From NCBI GenBank assembly GCA_934255545.1, contig CAKQOE010000027.1, forward strand, positions 1-33,338: 33,338 bases of DNA, read 5' to 3'. The stretch is from an uncultured Clostridia bacterium. GTDB lineage: Bacteria; Bacillota; Clostridia; Peptostreptococcales; Anaerovoracaceae. Below, piece after piece: positions 6,645 through 13,364 of this stretch. Position numbers and translations under genes: made by a program. Numbering within the stretch: the stretch's first letter is position 1; each line of letters begins with the position of its first letter. The notes beneath the pieces were generated by a model. That model worked only from the letters and a program-made list of their open reading frames with translations. It was not told the origin of the DNA and searched no databases.

Positions 6645-7354
6645 CTCCGCACTATGGCGCGCCTCAGCTTGAGCAGGGCGCGCCTTTCTATGCGCGATAC
6701 ATAAGACCTGCTTATACCGAGCTCTGCCGCGATCTCGCGCTGAGTGACCTCTTTTCTGTTAAAAAGACCGAAACGCTTTATTATCACAGCCTTTTCGCGC
6801 GGCGTCAGCTCAGATTCTATGGCCCTGTAAAGGTCAGCAGTTTCCATGCGCCGCTCTATATCGTCGCTTACCAGGTCGGTATCCGTACCGAGTATATCGT
6901 CAAATTTTATATCATTTCCTTCTTTATCGGTGCCGAGAGGCTCGTTTATGGATATCTCGCTTCGTTCCTTCCTGTATTTTCTTATCCACATAAGGATCTC
7001 GTTTTCGATGCATCGCGCTGCATACGCGCCGAGCCGCGGACTGCGTTCGGGCGTATAAGACGAAACGGCTTTTATGAGGCCTATCGTTCCGATAGAGATC
7101 AGATCATCCTGAAGTATGCCGCTGTTGGAATATTTTCTGGAAATGTGCGCCACGAGGCGCATGTTATGCTTTATCAGCCGCTCGCGGGCTGCCTTTTTCT
7201 CATCGTCAGACCCGTTGACGCACAGGTGCAGGCACTCCTTTTCGTCTTCCGGTGTAAGCGGTCTTGCAAACGAACCGCCGTCAGATATGTACGACGGCAT
7301 AAATACGACCGGAAATCCGGCCAGCACCGCCGTCAGAAGCATTGTAAGAGACAT
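6641..7354 (-). CDS. sigK: Sporulation sigma factor sigma-K (pro-form)
   Basis: 237 residues. It is a sigma-70 family factor that directs late mother-cell transcription in endospore formers. The first 21 residues are a hydrophobic pro-sequence, followed by the SY pair (21-22) that matches the Bacillus pro-sigma-K cleavage site. Region 2 contains HNMRLVAHI, DLISIGTIGLIKA and YAARCIENEIL. Region 4 has the helix-turn-helix TQREIAAELGISRSYVSRIE. Retention of the pro-sequence argues for sigma-K rather than a generic factor and for processing by a SpoIVFB-like protease. The gene is uninterrupted, with no skin-type element. A strong AGGAGG precedes the ATG, and the gene is monocistronic. Confidence 0.9.
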   Translation of the reverse strand: MSLTMLLTAVLAGFPVVFMPSYISDGGSFARPLTPEDEKECLHLCVNGSDDEKKAARERLIKHNMRLVAHISRKYSNSGILQDDLISIGTIGLIKAVSSYTPERSPRLGAYAARCIENEILMWIRKYRKERSEISINEPLGTDKEGNDIKFDDILGTDTDLVSDDIERRMETADLYRAIESELTPREKAVIIKRFGLFNRKEVTQREIAAELGISRSYVSRIERRALLKLRRAIVRS

Positions 7355-7381
7355 ATCGTGTAAGTCCTCCTTGTAATATTG

Positions 7382-7410
7382 ATTATATTTTCAAATATCT
7401 TGTACAATAC
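7382..7410 (-). promoter_or_regulatory. Possible sigK promoter
   Basis: On the minus strand there is a perfect TATAAT (7387-7382) with only a poor -35 (GTATTG) at 17 bases. sigK is normally read by sigma-E or sigma-K RNA polymerase, so this -10 match may be fortuitous. Confidence 0.3.
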
Positions 7411-7430
7411 ATGAAACTTTACATCCTGCG

Positions 7431-7446
7431 CGCCCGCCGGCGGGCG
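7431..7446. repeat. 16-bp GC palindrome
   Basis: CGCCCGCC-GGCGGGCG is a perfect self-complementary 16-mer in the sigK/ABC-F intergenic region. There is no adjacent U-tract and the function is unknown. Confidence 0.6.
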
Positions 7447-7530
7447 TAAGGAATGTACAGGCGTCAGACGCAGCATATCATTCGTACATTCGCAGAACTT
7501 AACATTTTTATGCTGTACATGTTTTTGTGT

Positions 7531-7559
7531 TTGATAATATATATTGCAGGTGATACAAT
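7531..7559 (+). promoter_or_regulatory. ABC-F gene promoter
   Basis: TTGATA (7531-7536), a 17-base spacer and TACAAT (7554-7559), 77 bases before the start codon. Confidence 0.6.
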
Positions 7560-7636
7560 GAAAATTCAGTGAATAATTCAGTAAAATATCCAGTTAGTAA
7601 ATAATATGAATGATCCGGAACGGGAGGAATTTTTAT

Positions 7637-9193
7637 ATGAGCATAATAACAGTGGAGCATCTGTCGCACGGTTTCGGTGACAGAGCGATATTCAACGATG
7701 TGTCGTTCAGGCTCCTGAAGGGGGAGCACATAGGCCTTATAGGGGCAAACGGCGAAGGAAAATCGACGTTTATGAATATCATAACCGGCAGCCTGCAGCC
7801 TGACGAGGGACGCATAGAGTGGGCTAAAAACTGCCGCATAGGCTATCTTGACCAGCATACCGTGCTTGAGAAGGGCATGACGATACGCGACGTGCTTTCA
7901 TCAGCGTTCGCGTTCCTGTTTGAAATGGAAGAGCGTATGAACGTGATCTGCGACAAAATGGCAGAAGCTGACGAGCAGCAGATGGAAGAGTATATGGAAG
8001 AGCTGGGAGTCATACAGGATATGCTCACAGTCCACGATTTCTACATGATAGATTCAAAAGTAGAAGAAGTTGCACGAGCGCTCGGCCTGCTTGACCTCGG
8101 ACTTGACCGCGACGTTACGGATCTTTCCGGCGGACAGAGGACGAAGGTACTGCTCGGAAAGCTCCTTCTTGAAAAGCCTGACGTGCTGCTGCTGGACGAG
8201 CCGACTAACTATCTCGACGTTCAGCACATAGAATGGCTTAAAAGATATCTCAACGACTATGAGAACGCTTTTGTGCTCATATCGCACGACATACCGTTCC
8301 TGAACAGCGTTATAAATGTCGTATACCATATGGAAAATCAGGAGTTCAGCCGTTACGTCGGCAACTACGATGATTTTATGAAGGTATACGAGGTAAAGAA
8401 AGCGCAGCTCGAAGCTGCGTACAACAGACAGCAGAAGGAGATAGCAGATCTCAAAGACTTCGTTGCGCGCAACAAAGCGAGAGTTTCTACAAGGAATATG
8501 GCAATGTCGCGCCAGAAAAAGCTTGATAAGATGGATGTCATAGAGCTTGCTGCGGAAAGGCCTAAGCCTGAATTCAACTTCAAGGTCGCGCGTACGCCGG
8601 GCAGATATATATTTACGACAAAGGATCTGGTCATAGGCTATGACGAGCCTCTGAGCATACCGCTTAATATAACGATGGAGCGCGGACAGAAAATAGCGCT
8701 CATCGGTTCAAACGGCATAGGAAAGACGACGCTGCTCAAGAGCCTGCTCGGACTCATACCGCCTGTGAGCGGTACTGTAGAGCAGGGAGATTTCCTTAAT
8801 ATCGGATATTTCGAGCAGGAAATGGACAAAAATATACAGACGACGTGCATAGAAGAAATATGGAAAGAGTTTCCGACATACACGCAGTATGAAGTCCGTT
8901 CAGCGCTCGCAAAGTGCGGCCTTACGACAAAGCACATAGAAAGCCTCGTGCGCGTCCTTTCGGGCGGTGAGCAGGCAAAGGTACGCCTGTGCAAGCTCAT
9001 AAACCGCGAGTCTAACGTGCTTCTGCTCGACGAGCCTACGAACCATCTCGACCAGGATGCGAAGGATGAGCTCAGAAGGGCTCTTACAGAGTACAAGGGC
9101 AGCATACTTATGGTATGCCACGAGCCTGATTTTTATCAGGGCTGGACTACGGATGTGTGGGACTGCACGAAATGGACTACGAAGCTCGTTTAG
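7637..9193 (+). CDS. ABC-F family ATPase (YbiT/YkpA-like)
   Basis: 518 residues, two fused ABC ATPase domains without membrane segments; ABC-F proteins act on the ribosome. The first domain has Walker A GANGEGKST (36-44), an LSGGQ signature near 163 and Walker B VLLLDEPTNYLD. A linker rich in charged residues separates the domains. The second has GSNGIGKTT (about 357-365), LSGGEQ near 441 and VLLLDEPTNHLD. The switch histidine is in ISHD in the first domain and in an atypical VCHEPDF in the second. The short linker and overall form recall the YbiT/YkpA housekeeping subgroup rather than antibiotic-resistance types, but this is by memory only. The start at 7637 follows GGGAGGAA; an in-frame ATG at 7610 has no ribosome site. 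Confidence 0.9.
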   Translation: MSIITVEHLSHGFGDRAIFNDVSFRLLKGEHIGLIGANGEGKSTFMNIITGSLQPDEGRIEWAKNCRIGYLDQHTVLEKGMTIRDVLSSAFAFLFEMEERMNVICDKMAEADEQQMEEYMEELGVIQDMLTVHDFYMIDSKVEEVARALGLLDLGLDRDVTDLSGGQRTKVLLGKLLLEKPDVLLLDEPTNYLDVQHIEWLKRYLNDYENAFVLISHDIPFLNSVINVVYHMENQEFSRYVGNYDDFMKVYEVKKAQLEAAYNRQQKEIADLKDFVARNKARVSTRNMAMSRQKKLDKMDVIELAAERPKPEFNFKVARTPGRYIFTTKDLVIGYDEPLSIPLNITMERGQKIALIGSNGIGKTTLLKSLLGLIPPVSGTVEQGDFLNIGYFEQEMDKNIQTTCIEEIWKEFPTYTQYEVRSALAKCGLTTKHIESLVRVLSGGEQAKVRLCKLINRESNVLLLDEPTNHLDQDAKDELRRALTEYKGSILMVCHEPDFYQGWTTDVWDCTKWTTKLV

Positions 9194-9222
9194 AAAAATT
9201 GCCGCCCGGCGGCATTGCATTC

Positions 9223-9251
9223 TTGTTTAAAGACAATATAAGTGTTACAAT
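9223..9251 (+). promoter_or_regulatory. maf-radC promoter
   Basis: TTGTTT (9223-9228), a 17-base spacer and TACAAT (9246-9251), 43 bases before the maf start. Confidence 0.5.
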
Positions 9252-9293
9252 TATTCAAGCTGACGACAGACGATCAGCAGGATGGAGCTCATT

Positions 9294-9941
9294 ATGAATA
9301 AACGCATCATACTCGCTTCCGCGTCGCCGCGGAGGACGGAGATACTGAAAATGCACGGTGTAGAGGCCGAGATCATCCCGGCGGACGTGGACGAGTCTCT
9401 GCCTGACGGCACAGAGCCGCGCATAGCGTGCATGTACAATGCGCTGAAAAAAGCGCTTTATGTTGAAAATGTTATAATGAAAGAGTCCGAAGCATCGGGC
9501 GCAGATCCTGCGGAACAGCCGGACGCGTTGATAATAGCAGCCGATACGATCGTCTATGACGGGCGCATACTCGGAAAGCCGGTCGATGATGAAGATGCAT
9601 TCAGGACGCTGAGCGAGTTGCGCGCAAAAACGCATCAGGTCATGACGGGAGTTGCAGTCATAGACGCCGGTAAACTGGACAGGCGTGTTTTCTGCGAGAC
9701 AACGTCAGTCAGCTTTGATGATTACAGTGACGATGAGATAAGGGCGTATATCGCGACGGGGGAGCCTGCCGACAAGGCCGGTTCATACGCGATACAGGGC
9801 CGGTGGTCGTCACACGTTACAGATACAGAAGGTGATCGTTTCAACGTCATCGGGCTCCCGTGGGAAAGACTCCGACGTGAACTCGTTTCTCTCGGCGCAG
9901 ACGTGCAGGACACGTCAGATGCACCGGAGATGACTATATGA
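9294..9941 (+). CDS. maf: Maf-type nucleoside triphosphate pyrophosphatase
   Basis: 215 residues. The Maf family hydrolyses non-canonical or modified nucleoside triphosphates to monophosphates and is linked to septum control in Bacillus. Seen here are the N-terminal LASASPRR signature and IIAADTIV with the catalytic aspartate. The start at 9294 is chosen because GGAG lies 6 bases upstream; an ATG at 9282 overlaps that site itself. The stop overlaps the radC start (ATGA), so the two genes are translationally coupled. maf-radC-mreB is a standard Firmicutes order. Confidence 0.92.
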   Translation: MNKRIILASASPRRTEILKMHGVEAEIIPADVDESLPDGTEPRIACMYNALKKALYVENVIMKESEASGADPAEQPDALIIAADTIVYDGRILGKPVDDEDAFRTLSELRAKTHQVMTGVAVIDAGKLDRRVFCETTSVSFDDYSDDEIRAYIATGEPADKAGSYAIQGRWSSHVTDTEGDRFNVIGLPWERLRRELVSLGADVQDTSDAPEMTI

Positions 9942-10711
9942 CTTTAAGAAAATATACAGATAATACTAATGACATACTACCTGCGCGCGTCGGCCCGGCC
10001 GACGGAAAAAGCGCGGGAAAAACGCATGCGCACACGTCCATGAAGGATCTTCCGGAGGCGGAGCGCCCGCGTGAAAAGCTTTTTATAAACGGACCGGCTT
10101 CGCTCTCAAACGCAGAGCTCCTTGCCATACTGCTCGGAAGCGGTACACGCAGTCAGTCGGCCGTGTCACTTGCAGAGCGCGTGCTTGCAGCAGACGGCTC
10201 AGGCATACTGTTCCTTAACGACTGTACGCCGGAGGAGCTTTGCAGCATAGAAGGCATAGGGCCTGCAAAATCTGCCGCGCTCATAGCGTCAGCAGAGCTT
10301 GGACGCAGGCTTACGACGACGCCGCGCGAAAAGCAGGCCAATGTATCGTCACCCGACGACATATCAAAGCTTTTCATGCAGAATATGCGTTATCTCAAGA
10401 AGGAATGCTTCAAAGTCCTTCTTTTAAATGTAAAAAATGAAATCATTTCGATAGAAGACGTTTCTGTCGGATCGCTCATGAGCTCCGACGCTCATCCGCG
10501 CGAGGTGTTTGCGGCGCCGCTGAGGCGCGGGGCGGCAAACGTGATACTTGTCCACAATCATCCGAGCGGCAGCTCAAGGCCCAGCCAGGATGACATAGAC
10601 CTGACGCAGAGGCTGTCGTGGGCAGGCGATATAATGGGGATACACGTGCTGGATCACATTATAATAGGCGACGGGGAGTACACGAGCATGAAGAGGGAGC
10701 GTCTGTTCTGA
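9938..10711 (+). CDS. radC: RadC / UPF0758 JAB-domain protein
   Basis: 257 residues. The family is named for DNA repair, but its true role is unsettled. The C-terminal JAB/MPN-type metal-binding motif is present as VHNHPSG followed by the downstream aspartate of SQDDIDL. A helix-hairpin-helix region precedes it (SIEGIGPAKSAALIA). The first 34 residues are unlike the family and precede the usual MKDLPEAERPREKL start, so translation might instead begin at the internal ATG at 10040. The upstream start is favoured by the GGAGA site and by overlap with the maf stop. Confidence 0.9.
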   Translation: MTLRKYTDNTNDILPARVGPADGKSAGKTHAHTSMKDLPEAERPREKLFINGPASLSNAELLAILLGSGTRSQSAVSLAERVLAADGSGILFLNDCTPEELCSIEGIGPAKSAALIASAELGRRLTTTPREKQANVSSPDDISKLFMQNMRYLKKECFKVLLLNVKNEIISIEDVSVGSLMSSDAHPREVFAAPLRRGAANVILVHNHPSGSSRPSQDDIDLTQRLSWAGDIMGIHVLDHIIIGDGEYTSMKRERLF

Positions 10712-10726
10712 TGATTTTACGCGTGG

Positions 10727-10742
10727 GGGACCGCGAGGTCCC
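10727..10742 (+). other. GCGA-loop hairpin after radC
   Basis: GGGACC-GCGA-GGTCCC, a perfect 6-bp stem capped by a GNRA-type tetraloop. No U-tract follows, so it is not a standard terminator. Confidence 0.5.
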
Positions 10743-10755
10743 GATCATATAAATA

Positions 10756-10783
10756 TTAAACTGAACATATTGCTATTTATTAT
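10756..10783 (+). promoter_or_regulatory. Possible mreB promoter
   Basis: TTAAAC (10756-10761), a 16-base spacer and TATTAT (10778-10783), 28 bases before the mreB start codon. The match is moderate only; read-through from radC is also possible. Confidence 0.35.
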
Positions 10784-10810
10784 TGCACGTTCGCGCAGAA
10801 GGAGAAAGAA

Positions 10811-11881
10811 ATGGGTTTAAGTCTGTTCAAACAGGACATCGGTATAGATCTCGGTACTGCCAATACTCTGGTCTACATCAAAGGCAAAGGGATAGTGCTC
10901 GATGAGGCATCAGTCATCGCGTACAATACAAATACAAAAAAGGTCATCGCTGTCGGAAACGACGCGAAGAACATGATAGGAGCAGCGCCTCCTCATATCA
11001 AGGTAGTGCGTCCGCTCCGTGACGGCGTTATATCAGATTTCGGCATGACTCACATGATGCTCAAGGCTTTTGTAGGAAAGGTCATCACTACATCTACTTT
11101 CCTTACAGCTGTAAGGGTCGTTATAGGTGTGCCTTCAGGAGTTACAGAAGTAGAAAAGAGAGCCGTTGAAGAAGTTACGCGTCAGATGGGCGCAAAGGAA
11201 GTATTCATCATGGAAGAGCCTATGGCGGCAGCTATCGGTTCAGGACTCGATGTTGACTCTTCTACAGGCTGCATGATAACTGATATCGGCGGCGGTACTT
11301 CAGATATCGCGATCATAGCGCTCGGCGGTATAGTTACGAGCACTTCGCTTCGTATGGCCGGCGATAAGATGAACGAAGAGATCATAAACTACATCAGAAA
11401 GGTATACAGTCTCCTTATAGGTGAAAAGATGGCAGAAAAGGCAAAGATAGCCATCGGCTGTGCTTACATGGATGACACAGATCCCGACTGGAACATGAGA
11501 GCCGACATAAGCGGCAGAGACCTCGTTACAGGCCTTCCTAAGACTATAGAGATAGAATCAAAAGACATCTGCAAGGCGCTTGAAGAGCCTGTAGCGCAGA
11601 TAATCGACGGTATAAAGGCTACGCTTGAGAACGCTCCTCCTGAGCTTGCTGCAGATATCATAAACAAGGGCATGGTGCTTGCAGGCGGCGGCGCATTCCT
11701 CAGAGGACTTGACGCGCTTATCGAAAAAGAGACAGGCATCAAGACTATAATAGCTGAGAACGCAGCGGAAGCTGTTGCCATGGGTACAGGACTCAGTCTC
11801 CAGAATATGGAAACTATCCAGTCTCATGTAAGAGCTAAAAATCCGTATCAGAATGTGAACCAGAACAACGCAAACTATTAA
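10811..11881 (+). CDS. mreB: Rod-shape determining protein MreB
   Basis: 356 residues. It is a bacterial actin homologue that forms membrane-associated filaments guiding lateral wall synthesis. The actin/Hsp70 phosphate-1 motif GIDLGTANTLVY is at the N-terminus, with the phosphate-2 loop DIGGGTSDIA and adenosine-motif MVLAGGGAFLRG further on. AAGGAGAA precedes the ATG. It leads the mreB-mreC-mreD-mrdA-minD run with gaps of 36-70 bases. Codon use is biased like enolase, which suggests high expression. Confidence 0.97.
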   Translation: MGLSLFKQDIGIDLGTANTLVYIKGKGIVLDEASVIAYNTNTKKVIAVGNDAKNMIGAAPPHIKVVRPLRDGVISDFGMTHMMLKAFVGKVITTSTFLTAVRVVIGVPSGVTEVEKRAVEEVTRQMGAKEVFIMEEPMAAAIGSGLDVDSSTGCMITDIGGGTSDIAIIALGGIVTSTSLRMAGDKMNEEIINYIRKVYSLLIGEKMAEKAKIAIGCAYMDDTDPDWNMRADISGRDLVTGLPKTIEIESKDICKALEEPVAQIIDGIKATLENAPPELAADIINKGMVLAGGGAFLRGLDALIEKETGIKTIIAENAAEAVAMGTGLSLQNMETIQSHVRAKNPYQNVNQNNANY

Positions 11882-11923
11882 TTTGCGATATTTTGGTCAT
11901 TATAAAACAACAGGGGCAATTAT

Positions 11924-12745
11924 ATGAACTGGATAAAGGAGCATATAAAGCTTTTACTGATAATGCTCATAGTAGCGGTGCTCGCTGCCATCATAGCAGT
12001 GTCATCAATAGAATCATCAAAAGATCCTGTTGAAACAGGGATCCAGACGGCTGCATCCGCAGCCGCAAAACCTGTGTCAGCCGCAGGAAACGGCATAACT
12101 TCATTTTTCAGCGGCCTTATCCACTTCAGGGATTCACAGAGAGAAAATTACGAGCTCAAGCAGCAGGTAGAGGAGCTTAACGAGCAGCTTGCGCAGGCGC
12201 AGCTGTCACAGTACCAGCTCACGCAGCTGCAAAACCTTTCAAATGAGCTCAACCTGGCTACGTACGACGATGCGTACAGCAGGATAACCGGACAGGTCAT
12301 ATCCATAGACAGCTCAGGCGTATTTGATATATTTACGATAGATGCCGGAAAGTCAGACGGAGTAAAGGTAGATGATATAGTTGTCAACCAGGACGGGCTT
12401 GTAGGCCGCGTCATGTCGGTCGGCAGGAAATGGGCAAAAGTCATGGGCATCATAGACTCGTCAAACTCGCTGAGCTTCACTCTTGCAAGGGATCCTGAGG
12501 TAACAGGCATCATATCAGGAAACGGCAACGGTTCCATGAGCGGTTACATTTTTGACGATTCAAAATCGATAATAGAAGGGGATACCCTTATAACCTCGGG
12601 CATAGGATACTACCCGCAGGGTATCGAGATAGGAAAGGTGACGTCTGTAGAGCTTGATTCTGAGACAAAGCAGAAAACAGTGGAAGCAGATTCATCAGTT
12701 AATTTCAGATCCATACGTTATGTCACAGTGCTGTCACAGTCATAA
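11924..12745 (+). CDS. mreC: Rod-shape determining protein MreC
   Basis: 273 residues. It has a short cytoplasmic start, one membrane helix (about 9-28), a Gln/Leu/Glu-rich coiled coil (about 70-110), then the extracytoplasmic beta-barrel domain (about 115-270). MreC is a scaffold for the elongasome, linking MreB, MreD and the PBP2/RodA synthase. The site AGGGGC lies before the ATG. It is the second gene of the shape operon. Confidence 0.95.
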   Translation: MNWIKEHIKLLLIMLIVAVLAAIIAVSSIESSKDPVETGIQTAASAAAKPVSAAGNGITSFFSGLIHFRDSQRENYELKQQVEELNEQLAQAQLSQYQLTQLQNLSNELNLATYDDAYSRITGQVISIDSSGVFDIFTIDAGKSDGVKVDDIVVNQDGLVGRVMSVGRKWAKVMGIIDSSNSLSFTLARDPEVTGIISGNGNGSMSGYIFDDSKSIIEGDTLITSGIGYYPQGIEIGKVTSVELDSETKQKTVEADSSVNFRSIRYVTVLSQS

Positions 12746-12796
12746 AAGCTGCCGGCAGCTGCTGTACTTTTACAGGAAAAAACAGGCAGGTATAAA

Positions 12797-13294
12797 ATGA
12801 AAAAGCTACCACTTTTTTTCATATATTTAATATGCTTTATCCTGCAGATCACTGTGATGCATCATTTTACGTTTTTCGGTTCGACGCAGTTTGCATCGTG
12901 TCCGAACCTCATACTGGTGCTGACGATCGTTTTCTCGTTCTTTTTTGAGGATTTCAACGGCGTCGCTTTCGGCGTGATCTTCGGAATACTTCAGGATATG
13001 TGCGTCGGCCCGGCCGCCGGTATATCAGCGCTGATGCTTTTTACGATAGGCATAACGCTGCAGTTCGTGCGCTTCGCAGTCTACCGCGACAATAAGTTCA
13101 TACTTTTTTTTGTGACAGCGGTATGTACGGCGGTGTATTATGCAGGTTACTGGTGCATTGCGACGCTCATGCTAGAAACTGACGTTTCGTTTTTATACGC
13201 GGTATCAAAGATACCGGTATCGGTAGTACTTAATTATATAGCCCTTCTGGTGGTGTGCCATTTTGCCAGAAAGACTAAGGGGTTTACAGTTTAG
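12797..13294 (+). CDS. mreD: Rod-shape determining protein MreD
   Basis: 165 residues, almost entirely hydrophobic with about five membrane segments. The segment VAFGVIFGILQDMCVGPAAG resembles the conserved G-x-x-x-G-x-x-x-D region of MreD. It is identified as much by position between mreC and mrdA as by sequence, because the family is poorly conserved. Confidence 0.88.
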   Translation: MKKLPLFFIYLICFILQITVMHHFTFFGSTQFASCPNLILVLTIVFSFFFEDFNGVAFGVIFGILQDMCVGPAAGISALMLFTIGITLQFVRFAVYRDNKFILFFVTAVCTAVYYAGYWCIATLMLETDVSFLYAVSKIPVSVVLNYIALLVVCHFARKTKGFTV

Positions 13295-13364
13295 AGACTT
13301 GCAGACTGGATGGCGGTAATTTTACAGTGCCGTTCCGGCTGCCGGGTCTGTTTGAGGTTGTTTA

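Noticed and set aside
6638..7363. 241-codon plus-strand frame over sigK
   Set aside because: It is antisense to a well-conserved sigma factor; the start overlaps the sigK terminator and there is no Shine-Dalgarno.
7558..7572. Tiny ATG frame (MKIQ) upstream of the ABC-F gene as a possible attenuation leader
   Set aside because: It overlaps the promoter -10, has no ribosome site and has no terminator/antiterminator pair after it.
9201..9213. GC inverted repeat GCCGCC-C-GGCGGC after the ABC-F gene as terminator
   Set aside because: The loop is effectively too short, the usable stem is 4 bp and no T-run follows.
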